From the NCBI GenBank assembly GCA_026393675.1, contig JAPKZQ010000030.1, positions 76,575 to 140,574 of the forward strand: a stretch of 64,000 bases of DNA. Reading direction: 5' to 3'. Origin of the DNA: Acidobacteriota bacterium (GTDB lineage: Bacteria; Acidobacteriota; Vicinamibacteria; Vicinamibacterales; JAKQTR01). The notes under the pieces were generated by a model. It did no database searches. It was given only the letters and a program-made list of their open reading frames with translations, and had not been told where the DNA came from. Of this stretch, positions 18,383 through 27,247 are shown one piece after another. Within the stretch, counting starts at the first letter, position 1. The number at the start of each line of letters is the position of its first letter. The position numbers and the translations under genes are program-made.

Positions 18383-19852
18383 TCAGTCCCGCCTGAGCGT
18401 CGCCTGGTCGGGATGCTCTTCTCTCCCTGCCAGGCGCTTCCTGTCCAGTCTCGCCAGCCGATGCCGCAAGGCGTCGATCTGGGCCGGGTCACGCTCGGAT
18501 TCCAGCGCGTGCAGGACGAACGCCCGCGCGGCGTCGAGATTACGACACCGGTGTTCGTGGTGAATCGCCAGCGCGCGCCTGGCTTCCTGCGCGAGCGGCT
18601 GCCCGGCGCCGGCATCGAGCATGCCATGCCAGGCTTCGGCGGCCGCCGCGTAGCGCCGCTGCCGGCGGCGATGGACGGCCAGATGATGGAGGGCCTCCGC
18701 ACGGATGGTGTGATCGATTGATCGCGCGTCCCATGGCGCGGGGTCCAATCCTGCCGCCCGTGCGAAATGCGCCTCGGCTTCTCCGCTTCGCCCGAGGCGC
18801 TCGTAGATCTGCCCCATGGCCAGTGCCTCGTGCGGCGACGGCACGGCCTCGGCCCCGCCATCCACCATCCGCATCCCGAGCGCCGTCAACGCCGCGAGCG
18901 AGATCAGGTCCAACCGGTTGTGTTCAAACACCGGTTCCAGCGGTTGTAGATCCCCGGTGCGCAGGTAGTGAAAGTAACGGGACGGAATCTCGGATCCGGG
19001 CACGTCATCGACGCGATGCACGCCGAGAACGGCTTCTTCGAGCGCGCCGAGCGCGCAACTCGACTGATCGAACGAGTCGGCTCCCCGGCCGTCATCCCGC
19101 CCAGCGCCCGAGTCGCCGCGCCTCCGCCAGAGCCTCCGCGCCGGGTGCAGCATGTCGAAATGCGGCATGTCGCCAAAGGGCGACGAGAGGCGGTGGAACA
19201 AATAACGGGTCTCGATGAGCGGCACGTCGAAGGTCCGGCCGTTGAACGTCACCAGGCCGCCGAATTTCTCCGTGAGCGCGGCGAGGCTGACGAGTAGTTC
19301 GTGTTCGGCGTGGTAGCCGGACAGAAAGTACTGAACCACGTGAAACCCCTCGCCATCGAAGTAGCCGCAGCCCACGAGAAACGCGATCGTGCCTGCGCCG
19401 CCGCTCAAGCCCGTGGTTTCGAGATCGAAAAACAGCAGCGGCCCCTGTGTCGGGACCATCGGTCGCCGACGGTCATCGGCAAACGGTCGCGTGGCCTCGA
19501 AGTGCAGCCGCCGCGGGCGCTCGAGTCTGGGACCGCCCGCCGCGCGCTCGTCGGTAGCGAGCACGGCCAGGGCCGGCAGACATCGCTCGATGACCTCGGC
19601 ATAGTGCCCGACGGCCTGCCTGCCGTGATGCCGCTCGAGCTCGTAGTGCCGCTCCATCACCACGCAGCCGGTTGGAACCTCGTGCCCAACCGGCACGTCA
19701 TCATCCGGCACGTAGCGCCGCTCGCACGAGGATTCGGCGCGAGGATTTTCGCCCTCGATCGGGCGCACCTCGTCTCGCGCGGCGCCCGGCGTGGAGCTCG
19801 TCCGCAACAGGTCCCTCAGGCGGGACGAGAGGCGGGAGGGGTCAGTGGGCAT
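18383..19852 (-). CDS. YprB/MrfB-like 3'-5' exonuclease
   Basis: 489 aa protein with a ribonuclease H-like DEDD exonuclease domain. Motifs: ExoI FFDLETTG (about 140-147), ExoII TFNGRTFDVPLIETRY, and ExoIII EHNRLDL (about 307-313). The C-terminal third is Ala/Leu/Glu-rich, with TPR-like helices (AMGQIYERLGRSGEAEAHF). In Bacillus subtilis YprB (MrfB) acts with the helicase YprA (MrfA) in UvrABC-independent repair of mitomycin C lesions. Here the helicase gene lies directly upstream on the same strand, supporting that role. The ATG at 19852 is chosen because the longer frame runs through a palindromic repeat. Confidence 0.85.
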   Translation of the reverse strand: MPTDPSRLSSRLRDLLRTSSTPGAARDEVRPIEGENPRAESSCERRYVPDDDVPVGHEVPTGCVVMERHYELERHHGRQAVGHYAEVIERCLPALAVLATDERAAGGPRLERPRRLHFEATRPFADDRRRPMVPTQGPLLFFDLETTGLSGGAGTIAFLVGCGYFDGEGFHVVQYFLSGYHAEHELLVSLAALTEKFGGLVTFNGRTFDVPLIETRYLFHRLSSPFGDMPHFDMLHPARRLWRRRGDSGAGRDDGRGADSFDQSSCALGALEEAVLGVHRVDDVPGSEIPSRYFHYLRTGDLQPLEPVFEHNRLDLISLAALTALGMRMVDGGAEAVPSPHEALAMGQIYERLGRSGEAEAHFARAAGLDPAPWDARSIDHTIRAEALHHLAVHRRRQRRYAAAAEAWHGMLDAGAGQPLAQEARRALAIHHEHRCRNLDAARAFVLHALESERDPAQIDALRHRLARLDRKRLAGREEHPDQATLRRD

Positions 19853-19893
19853 GCTCAGGCGATGACGATGCACAGACAGCAACTGCGCCTCGA

Positions 19894-20020
19894 GGCCGGG
19901 CTGGAGCCCGGCGATCCCAGGCTTGAGGGCGCACTTGGGGCGACCACAATCCCAGGCTCGAGACAGATCGGACAAGTGAACAGCGTGACACCCCTGGGAT
20001 CGCCGGGCTCCAGCCCGGCC
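19894..20020. repeat. perfect 28 bp inverted repeat (element C)
   Basis: A 28 bp arm (19894-19921) and its exact reverse complement (19993-20020) flank a 71 bp spacer. Each arm also contains its own hairpin, GCCGGGCT-GG-AGCCCGGC. The CTGGAGC-NN-GGCGATCCC segment is shared with element A at 4751-4769. It lies between the MrfA stop and the MrfB start; a transcript across it could fold into one long stem or two hairpins. Confidence 0.85.
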
Positions 20021-20043
20021 CACGGAGCATCGTTTCCCACACT

Positions 20044-22488
20044 CTACAATCGCCCCAAGATCGCCAGCGCGACGTCCTTCGCCTTCACGCCCACATCGCC
20101 GAGCGGACCGACGCACGATGGACATCCCGACTCGCACGAGCAACCCGCGATCAACTCGCGTGTCCGGGCGACCAGATCGTCGTGCATCCGGAACAACGGC
20201 TCGCTGAATCCAATCCCGCCGGGGTAGTTGTCGTAGATGAACACGCGCGGCTCATCGCCCTCGGCCACAGACGACGACCACGAGGCGGCAGGCACCGCCG
20301 CGGGCTGCGAGGCCGCGTCTCCGTCGGTGGCCGGCCCAATCGAGACGCCGATATCGTGTCCGTCGCACATCAGCAGCAACTGCGCAATCTGCCTCATGGC
20401 ATACGACAGCCCCACGATGCCGTCGCGTCTGTCATCCGCACTCCACGGCAGCGCGGTCATCAACTCGCGTGGCACCGTGAGCCAATAGGAGGTCGTGTGC
20501 ATCTGGCGTTCGGGCAGGTCCAGCTCGCCCGAGCCCACATTCTCATTCGTGTAGAACTTGATCTTCTTGAAGCCGACCACCCGCGACACCACGTGCACGT
20601 CGCCATGGGCCGGCAGCGCCCGTGGCCGCTCACCGGACGCGTTGAATGTGTCGAGCACGGTGACGCGGCTGTACGTGATCGCATCGGTGTAGTAATCGCA
20701 GTCGATGTGCCGCACGTAGGCCTTGCGGCCCACGAAATCGAGTTCTTCCACCTGGTAGAGCCGACCCTCGACGATGTAGATCGCCTTGGGATGGAGAATC
20801 TCGAGCGCCGTGTTGAAGTCGGTCTCGCCGATGACGCGCGTCGTGTCGGTCTTGTCGACCACGACGAAGTTGTCCGACGAGATCGACCGGAGGCTGATGG
20901 CATTGGCCGGGTACGACTCGTTGGTCCAGTGCCACTGCCCTGTCGTCTCGTCGCCGCCTGGCGGCCGGCTCAGGTGCACGAGGCCTTCCTCGGCGAGAAT
21001 GCCGAGAATCTCCTGCAAGTTCTCGCGCCCGAACGTCTCGGTCACCGTGAATGGCAACTCGAATGCCGCGCACTTGATGTGGTCGACCAGAATCTGGAGG
21101 TTGTCGGGGTTGACCAGCGCGTGTTCCGGCGATGCGTCGAAGAAATACGACGGATGGCGTACGACGAACTGATCGAGCGGCGCACTGCGCGCCACCATGA
21201 CCGCCGCCGACCGGCCCGCTCGCCGCCCCGCGCGACCGGCTCGTTGCCACGTCGACGCAATGGTTCCGGGATAACCGGCCAGCACGGCCACGTCGAGCGC
21301 ACCGATGTCGATGCCCAGTTCCAGGGCGTTGGTCGACACCACGCCACGGACGGATCCGTCGCGGAGACCTTTCTCGATCTCGCGGCGCCGATGCGGAAGG
21401 TAGCCTCCCCGGTAACCGCGAATCACATCGGATGCGCCCGGTTCGCCTTCGTGCGCGTCTTTCAAGTACCTCGTCAGGATCTCGGTCGACAGCCGGCTTT
21501 GCGCGAACACGATCACCTGCAGGCCCTTGTTCAGGAAGTCGAGCGCGACCGCCCTGGCCTGCGCGATGTAGGAGCGCCGGATGCCCAGTTGCCTGTTGAC
21601 GATCGGCGGGTTGACGAAGAGAAAGTACTTCTCGCCCCGCGGGGCGCCGCTCTGGTCGACCAGCGCGAACGGCTGCTCGACGAGACTCTCGGCCAGCCCG
21701 AGCGGATTGGCGATGGTGGCCGACGAGCAGATGAACGTCGGCGACGAGCCGTAGTGCTGGCAGATGCGCCGCAATCGCCGCAACACGTTGCCGAGATGAC
21801 TGCCGAACACCCCGCGATAGGCGTGCAGCTCGTCGATCACGACGTAGCGCAGGTTCTCGAACAGCTTCGCCCACCGCGGGTGGTGCGGCAGGATGCCCGA
21901 GTGCATCATGTCGGGGTTGGTCAGCACCACGTGGGCGCGGCCGCGAATCGCGCGGCGGGCGTCCTGCGGCGTGTCGCCGTCATAGGTGAATACGCCGACC
22001 TCGACATCGGCGGCCTTCGCAATTTCCTGGGACAGCCGGTCCAGCTCCGCCAGCTGGTCCTGCGCGAGCGCCTTCGTCGGAAACAGGTACATCGCCCGGC
22101 ACGACGGATCCGCCAGGATGCCATTCATGACGGGCACGTTGTAGCAGAGCGTCTTACCCGAGGCTGTCGGCGTCGTGATGACCACGTGGCGCCCGGCCAG
22201 GGCGTGCTCAATCGCCCGGGCCTGGTGCGTGTAGAGCCGCTCAATGCCCCGGCTGGCCAGCGCGGCCCGGAGACGCGGGTCGATGCCAGCCGGAAAGTCC
22301 TCGTAGCGCGCCTCCTCCTCGGGAAGGCGACGGATGGCGGTGATGAAGCCATCGGGGCTATCGGGACGGTCGACAGGCCAGGGCCCAGGCACGACGGCCC
22401 GCAGGGCCAGCTCAAGGGCGGTGTCCCGCCGCGCATCGCTCCGCCCATCCGGGCGCGTCGGTTCAGGGGAAAGCGGCATGTCCGGCAT
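20044..22488 (-). CDS. DEAD/DEAH-box helicase with DUF1998 zinc domain (YprA/MrfA-like)
   Basis: 814 aa superfamily 2 helicase. Walker A is TPTASGKT, motif II is DELH in VVIDELHAYRG, motif III is CSSAT, and motif VI is WQRAGRAGRR. The C-terminal domain ends with the four-cysteine cluster CSCESGCPSC, the zinc site of the DUF1998 region in MrfA. The B. subtilis homologue is a 3'-5' helicase that works with MrfB to excise mitomycin C adducts. The next gene downstream is the MrfB-like exonuclease. The ATG at 22488 is preferred over a TTG at 22515; neither has a strong ribosome-binding site. It follows the SDR gene by about 50 bp. Confidence 0.9.
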   Translation of the reverse strand: MPDMPLSPEPTRPDGRSDARRDTALELALRAVVPGPWPVDRPDSPDGFITAIRRLPEEEARYEDFPAGIDPRLRAALASRGIERLYTHQARAIEHALAGRHVVITTPTASGKTLCYNVPVMNGILADPSCRAMYLFPTKALAQDQLAELDRLSQEIAKAADVEVGVFTYDGDTPQDARRAIRGRAHVVLTNPDMMHSGILPHHPRWAKLFENLRYVVIDELHAYRGVFGSHLGNVLRRLRRICQHYGSSPTFICSSATIANPLGLAESLVEQPFALVDQSGAPRGEKYFLFVNPPIVNRQLGIRRSYIAQARAVALDFLNKGLQVIVFAQSRLSTEILTRYLKDAHEGEPGASDVIRGYRGGYLPHRRREIEKGLRDGSVRGVVSTNALELGIDIGALDVAVLAGYPGTIASTWQRAGRAGRRAGRSAAVMVARSAPLDQFVVRHPSYFFDASPEHALVNPDNLQILVDHIKCAAFELPFTVTETFGRENLQEILGILAEEGLVHLSRPPGGDETTGQWHWTNESYPANAISLRSISSDNFVVVDKTDTTRVIGETDFNTALEILHPKAIYIVEGRLYQVEELDFVGRKAYVRHIDCDYYTDAITYSRVTVLDTFNASGERPRALPAHGDVHVVSRVVGFKKIKFYTNENVGSGELDLPERQMHTTSYWLTVPRELMTALPWSADDRRDGIVGLSYAMRQIAQLLLMCDGHDIGVSIGPATDGDAASQPAAVPAASWSSSVAEGDEPRVFIYDNYPGGIGFSEPLFRMHDDLVARTRELIAGCSCESGCPSCVGPLGDVGVKAKDVALAILGRL

Positions 22489-22539
22489 GGTACTAGGCCG
22501 CCAGAAATCGATCAAGAGGCGAAAGGCGAAGAAAGAGCG

Positions 22540-23319
22540 TTAGAAAAGCGACCTGGACTGGCAACCGTCGACGACGATGCTCGCGCCGCTCACCCAGCTG
22601 GCTTTCGGCGAGGCCACAAACGCGACGACCGTGCCGACCTCCTCGGGCGTGCCGAACCGGCCGAACGGCAGCTCGCGCTCCACGAACTCCGCGATCCAGG
22701 CTGGATCGGCCTGCTGGCGCTTCCACCACGACCCGCCGGGGAAGATGATCGAGCCGGGCGCAATGCTGTTGACGCGAATGTGGTCTGTGGCCAACTGCTG
22801 CGCGAGCGACTTGGCGAGGCTGATCTCCGCGGCCTTCACGGCGTTATAGGTCATGCGGCCGCCGGTCTCGCGGCCGAAGATCGAGGCGATCATCAGGATG
22901 ACGCCACCGCCCCGCCGACGCAGGTGAGGGACGACGGCTCTCGACGCCCGAATGGCCGGGAACATCGTCTGATCGAATGCCTCCTGCCAGTCTGCGTCAG
23001 TGGTCGCCAGCAGGTCACCGCCACGCGCCATTCCGACGTTATTTACCAGGATATCGATCCCGCCGAAATGTGCCGCGGTGCCATCCACGATCGTCGCCAC
23101 GCCCGCCGACGTTGCGACGTCCGCCTGAATCACATGGACGCGCGTCGCGTCCCCGCATCGCTGGCGCAACTGCCGGGCGGCTGCCTCGAGAGGTTCGGCG
23201 CTTCTCGCGCACAGCGTGACGCGGCAACCCTCGAGCGCCAACGCCGTCGCGCTGGCGAGCCCCAGACCCCGGCTCGATCCGGTGATGATGGCCACTTTAT
23301 CAGTCAGTTCAAGATCCAT
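22540..23319 (-). CDS. SDR family oxidoreductase
   Basis: 259 aa classical short-chain dehydrogenase/reductase. Rossmann motif TGSSRGLG (14-21), NNVG (about 92-95), catalytic Ser in MIASIFG, YNAVK (Tyr/Lys, about 158-162) and the C-terminal GASIVVDG. It resembles 3-oxoacyl-ACP reductase/glucose dehydrogenase-type SDRs; substrate unknown. It is upstream of the mrfA-like gene on the same strand, but no functional link is apparent. Confidence 0.9.
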   Translation of the reverse strand: MDLELTDKVAIITGSSRGLGLASATALALEGCRVTLCARSAEPLEAAARQLRQRCGDATRVHVIQADVATSAGVATIVDGTAAHFGGIDILVNNVGMARGGDLLATTDADWQEAFDQTMFPAIRASRAVVPHLRRRGGGVILMIASIFGRETGGRMTYNAVKAAEISLAKSLAQQLATDHIRVNSIAPGSIIFPGGSWWKRQQADPAWIAEFVERELPFGRFGTPEEVGTVVAFVASPKASWVSGASIVVDGCQSRSLF

Positions 23320-23394
23320 GGGTGCTCGTCGAACAAAGGATAGCTCGCCACGAAGAACCGTGCGGTGTCACACGCCGCATGATACAACAGTGCC

Positions 23395-23790
23395 GTGCTC
23401 ACCGCCGCCACGCTCGCACTGCTCGGATACGCGTTGTATACGGTGGGATGGTCGGTCATCGACCTGGTTGTCTGGTCGCGGCTGGAACGGTGGGCCGATG
23501 TCGCAACCTCAGCGATAGCCTTGCTGCTTTTTCCGGCGGCTGTACTGATTCGAGCCCGCATCCCCGGCGGTCTGCCTCTGGGGTTCGCGGCGTTGCTCGG
23601 GCTGCAGGCCATCAGTCTCCACAACTCGATGCATCTCTACGGCGAAATCCGGGTGCTGGCCGAGTCGGCCCGGGCGGCATTCTGGTCAGGCGTGATGGTG
23701 CTGGCGCTGGCCGGGCAGCGAAAGGAAGCGGCAGCGCGGAAGTCGGAACTCCAGTCCACGGCCGACGATACGCCTGACGGCAGTGCGTAG
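23395..23790 (+). CDS. hypothetical four-helix membrane protein
   Basis: 131 aa, GTG start. Hydrophobic segments lie at about 3-25, 36-52, 60-76 and 90-106, followed by a polar Lys/Glu/Asp-rich cytoplasmic-type tail. I do not recognise the family. It is divergent from the SDR gene with about 75 bp between the starts, and convergent with nrdJ. No conserved polar residues within the helices suggest a catalytic role. Confidence 0.65.
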   Translation: MLTAATLALLGYALYTVGWSVIDLVVWSRLERWADVATSAIALLLFPAAVLIRARIPGGLPLGFAALLGLQAISLHNSMHLYGEIRVLAESARAAFWSGVMVLALAGQRKEAAARKSELQSTADDTPDGSA

Positions 23791-23798
23791 GAAGGGAG

Positions 23799-23824
23799 CG
23801 GGCACAGGGGCCCGCCCCTACGGG
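23799..23824. repeat. short GC-rich palindrome
   Basis: GCGGGCACAGGGGCCCGCCCCTACGG, with nested GGGC/GCCC and GGGGCCC self-complementarity. It is placed between the membrane-protein stop and the nrdJ stop, so it may end one or both transcripts. There is no T-tract. Confidence 0.45.
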
Positions 23825-23881
23825 ATCGACGTCATCTGTCTACCAGCGACTGACGCGTGGCTTCTGTTCTGCGTCAGCGCC

Positions 23882-26698
23882 CTACGCGCACCCGCTGGTC
23901 GAGCCGCAGTTGGCGCACTTGTAGCAGCTGCCGCTGCGCACCATGATGGCCCCGCAGAGATTACAGGGCGGCGCGTCTTCCTGATTCTGAATGGTCGACA
24001 TGGCCGCCGCCTGCCCGCCAGCCAGGCCCTCGGCAGACGCGCCCACGACAGCCAGCTTCAGTTGTTCGCCGTCCGCGCTCTTCGGCGAATTCTCCACGCC
24101 CGGCTCCGGGCCGTTCACGCCCGCCCGGAACTGGGCTTCGGTCGACAGGAATTTCGTCGCCAGCCAGCGGAAGACGTAGTCGACGATCGACTTGGCGAAG
24201 CGCACCTGCGGGTTCTTCGTCATGCCCGACGGCTCGAACCGCATGTGGCTGAATTTCTCCACGAGCACTGGCAGCGGCACGCCGTACTGCAACGCGTAGG
24301 AAATGGCCTGGGCGAACGCGTCGGCAAATCCGGAAATCGTCGACCCTTCCTTGGCCATCACCAGGAACAGCTCGCCGGGCATGCCGTCTTCGTAGAGGCC
24401 GACGGTGATGTAGCCCTCGTGTCCCTGGATATCGAACTTGTGCGTGATGGCCTTCCGCTCTTCGGCCAGCTTCCGCCGCACGATGTGGGGTCCGGCTTTG
24501 GGCGCTGCCGCGGGGCCGGCCGCCTGACTCTTGTCCTTCGACGTATTGAGCGGCTGCGTGCGCTTGCTGCCGTCGCGGTAAATCGAGATGGCTTTCACGC
24601 CCAGTCGCCACGACTCGAGATACGCCTGGGAAATGTCCTCGACGGTCGCCTCCTTCGGCACGTTCACCGTCTTCGAGATGGCCCCCGAAATGAAGGGCTG
24701 GGCCGCGCCCATCATCTTGATGTGTCCCATGTAGTGAATCGTGCGCTGTCCCTTGGACGGCTTGAAGGCGCAATCGAACACCGCCAGGTCCTTCTCTTTC
24801 AGGTACGGTGCGCCCTCGATGGTCTCGTTCTTGTTGATGTACTCGACGACGGCCTTGACCTGCGCATCGGTGTACCCGAGACGGGTGAGCGCGGCTGGCA
24901 CGGTCCCGTTGACGATCTTCATCATGCCGCCGCCGACGAGCTTCTTGTACTTGACGAGCGCGATGTCGGGCTCGATGCCCGTGGTATCGCAGTCCATCAT
25001 GAAGCCGATCGTCCCGGTCGGCGCCAGCACGGTGGCCTGGGCGTTGCGATACCCGAATTCCCCACCGATGTCGATGGCGTCATCCCAGGACTGCTGAGCG
25101 CCCTCGAAGATGTCGCTGGGCACAAGCGCGGACGCGACATCGCGCAGTGCGTCGCGGTGCTTGCGCATGACGCGCAGGAACGGCTCGCGGTTCGGCTCGT
25201 AGCCGGCGAAAGGACCGCCCTGGTCCCGACTGATGCGGGCTGACTGCGCGTACGCCTCTCCGGTCATCAGCGCCGTGATCGCCGCCGCGTAGGCGCGGCC
25301 GGCGTCGCTGTCATAGGGCACGCCGCGCGACATCAGCAGCGCGCCGAGATTGGCGTAGCCCAGGCCCAGCGGACGGTAGTCGATGCTGTTGCGCTCGATG
25401 GCTTTGGTCGGGTAACTGGCACTGCCCACGACGATTTCCTGGGCGGTGATAAACGTCCGCACGGCCGCCTTGAAGGCCTCAACGTCGAACTCGCCCCGCT
25501 CGTCGGCGAATTTCATCAGATTGATCGACGCCAGGTTGCACGCCGAGTCATTGAGGAACATGTATTCCGAACACGGGTTCGACGCATTGATGCGGTCGGA
25601 GGCCGGGCAGGTGTGCCACTGGTTGATCGTCGTATCAAACTGCATCCCCGGATCGCCGCAGATGTGGGTGGCGTCGGCAATCATCCGCATCAGATCGCGC
25701 GCCTTGTACGTGTCCATGATCGTGTCGTGGTTGACCACGGCCCGCGTGTGCCACGGTCCGTCATCCACGACGGCACGCATGAACTCGTCGGTCGCGCGCA
25801 CGCTGTTGTTGGAGTTCTGGAAAAACACCGACGCGTAGGCCGGTCCCGTGAAGGACCCGTCGTAGCCCGCGTCAATCAGCGCCCAGGCCTTGCGCTCCTC
25901 TTCGACCTTGCAGTTGATGAAGTCCACGATGTCCGGGTGCTCGGCGTTCAGGATGACCATCTTCGCCGCGCGGCGGGTCTTGCCGCCAGACTTGATCACC
26001 CCCGCGAAGGCGTCGTAGCCCTTCATAAACGACACGGGGCCCGATGCCGTGCCTCCGCCAGCGAGGATCTCGCGTGACGAGCGCAGCGACGACAGGTTCG
26101 TCCCGGTCCCGGATCCGAACTTGAACAGCATGCCTTCGGTTTTCGCGAGCGTCAGGATCGAGTCGAGCGTGTCCTCAACCGAGTTGATGAAACACGCCGA
26201 CATCTGGGGGTGCTTCTCAATGCCGCAGTTGAACCAGACGGGGCTGTTGAAGCTGCCCTTCTGATACACCAGCAGGTGCTTCAGGTCGTCGCTGAAGGCC
26301 TGGACGGCCTCCTCGGTCGCGAAGTACTTCTGCGCGCGCGCCCAACCGGTGATCGTGTCGACCACGCGCCCGATCAACTGCCGGACGCTCCATTCGCGCT
26401 CGCTCACGCCCAGGGTCCCGCGGAAGTACTTCGAGACGACGATGTTGGTGGCCTGCTGCGACCAGAACTTCGGGGTTTCGACGCCGCGCTGCTCGAAGAC
26501 AGCCTCGCCGCGTTCGTTGGCAATCACGGCATCGCGGGTGTCCCACACGATCTCGTCGAACGGATCGCGCCCGGCCACCGTGAAGTACCTCGAGTACTCC
26601 ATCCCCGGCGCCGACGTCGCGGCACGCCGCGACGCGTCGCTGCCGGGATCAACCCCTTCGGAGCCCATCGCCCTGGTGTCCTGCGCCCCTCTCTGCAT
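23882..26698 (-). CDS. nrdJ: adenosylcobalamin-dependent (class II) ribonucleotide reductase
   Basis: 938 aa. It reduces ribonucleotides to deoxyribonucleotides with a thiyl radical generated from adenosylcobalamin, without an oxygen-dependent subunit. The family's ten-stranded barrel residues are present: SACFINS, NPCSEY with CNLASINL (the active-site Cys/Glu region), and ISIYRDGSKRTQPL. The C-terminal zinc-ribbon-like tail CNLCGAIMVRSGSCYKC..C carries the redox cysteines. The ATG at 26698 has GGAGGA four bases upstream; the frame's earlier ATG at 26755 has none. A long leader, promoter and two NrdR-box-like sites precede it. No class I enzyme or NrdR gene is in the window. Confidence 0.95.
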   Translation of the reverse strand: MQRGAQDTRAMGSEGVDPGSDASRRAATSAPGMEYSRYFTVAGRDPFDEIVWDTRDAVIANERGEAVFEQRGVETPKFWSQQATNIVVSKYFRGTLGVSEREWSVRQLIGRVVDTITGWARAQKYFATEEAVQAFSDDLKHLLVYQKGSFNSPVWFNCGIEKHPQMSACFINSVEDTLDSILTLAKTEGMLFKFGSGTGTNLSSLRSSREILAGGGTASGPVSFMKGYDAFAGVIKSGGKTRRAAKMVILNAEHPDIVDFINCKVEEERKAWALIDAGYDGSFTGPAYASVFFQNSNNSVRATDEFMRAVVDDGPWHTRAVVNHDTIMDTYKARDLMRMIADATHICGDPGMQFDTTINQWHTCPASDRINASNPCSEYMFLNDSACNLASINLMKFADERGEFDVEAFKAAVRTFITAQEIVVGSASYPTKAIERNSIDYRPLGLGYANLGALLMSRGVPYDSDAGRAYAAAITALMTGEAYAQSARISRDQGGPFAGYEPNREPFLRVMRKHRDALRDVASALVPSDIFEGAQQSWDDAIDIGGEFGYRNAQATVLAPTGTIGFMMDCDTTGIEPDIALVKYKKLVGGGMMKIVNGTVPAALTRLGYTDAQVKAVVEYINKNETIEGAPYLKEKDLAVFDCAFKPSKGQRTIHYMGHIKMMGAAQPFISGAISKTVNVPKEATVEDISQAYLESWRLGVKAISIYRDGSKRTQPLNTSKDKSQAAGPAAAPKAGPHIVRRKLAEERKAITHKFDIQGHEGYITVGLYEDGMPGELFLVMAKEGSTISGFADAFAQAISYALQYGVPLPVLVEKFSHMRFEPSGMTKNPQVRFAKSIVDYVFRWLATKFLSTEAQFRAGVNGPEPGVENSPKSADGEQLKLAVVGASAEGLAGGQAAAMSTIQNQEDAPPCNLCGAIMVRSGSCYKCANCGSTSGCA

Positions 26699-26997
26699 AC
26701 GTCCTCCGACAACACAACGCCACCCTGGCCCCGACAGGCGCGTTGCCAACGACACTCAACCGCTGGTTGGTGACTGCGGCCCGGATTCTCCACCCGCGAT
26801 GTCCGGCAACCGCGTGGCCAGAATGGCCAGTCCGCCCGTCGATCGGTGTCCCATCATCACGGTGCAATCACCTGCAGCGCCGATGCGCTGCTGACATCCC
26901 GGGAACCTCGCCGATCCTCGGTACGAACCCGCCGTCCTGTTCTGACTTCCACTGGCGAGAAGCTGGGAGATTCTCGCGCACCCTTATCTGATATCGA
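26699..26997 (-). promoter_or_regulatory. long structured 5' leader of nrdJ
   Basis: About 300 nt separate the predicted transcription start from the nrdJ start and contain no credible gene. Stems visible on either strand are GCGAGAA/TTCTCGC (26955-26977), CAGCGC-CGAT-GCGCTG (26875-26890) and CAACC/GGTTG (26757-26769). A GGAAGTCAG stretch on the - strand faintly resembles a B12 box, but the rest of a cobalamin riboswitch core is not visible. Its function as an RNA element is a proposal only. Confidence 0.4.
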
Positions 26998-27003
26998 AGC
27001 GTC

Positions 27004-27033
27004 AATATGCGCTGGCCAGGCCGATCTTGTCAA
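27004..27033 (-). promoter_or_regulatory. nrdJ: nrdJ promoter (TTGACA / CATATT)
   Basis: On the - strand: a perfect TTGACA (27033-27028), an 18 bp spacer and CATATT (27009-27004, 4 of 6). Transcription would start near 26997. The two NrdR-box-like palindromes lie immediately upstream, the nearer ending 8 bp from the -35. Confidence 0.6.
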
Positions 27034-27041
27034 GCGGAATT

Positions 27042-27087
27042 ACACCACATATAGTGTCCCATGATTAGGGCGGACGCAATATAGTGT
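27042..27087. promoter_or_regulatory. pair of NrdR-box-like palindromes
   Basis: Box 1 (27042-27057) is ACACCACATATAGTGT; box 2 (27072-27087) ends in the same ATATAGTGT. They resemble the NrdR operator (roughly ACACnAtATATnGTGT), and their centres are 30 bp apart, about three helical turns, as in known paired NrdR sites. NrdR is the ATP/dATP-responsive repressor of nrd genes. They lie just upstream of the nrdJ -35, in a locally AT-rich stretch. Confidence 0.65.
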
Positions 27088-27247
27088 GTATTATGGCGCA
27101 TTTTCACATTTTTCGCCATTTGTTCGCTTTTCGGTCTGCTGTAGAGTTTAAGACGCCCCTTCCAGGGTTTCGGTTGCAGGACGGCGGCTGATGGCGGCGC
27201 GCCGCCACTTCGGGCCGCGCGTAACCGCATGATAGAGTCACTGGATT

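Noticed and set aside
20182-23343. 1053-codon open frame on the + strand
   Set aside because: Antisense to the mrfA-like and SDR genes, Arg/His-rich, no domain; a high-GC mirror frame.
23783-25243. 486-codon + strand frame
   Set aside because: Antisense to nrdJ with His/Arg-rich composition and no domain.
26699-26997. canonical cobalamin riboswitch
   Set aside because: Only a weak B12-box-like segment is seen; the conserved core and spacing are missing, so it is left as an unassigned leader.
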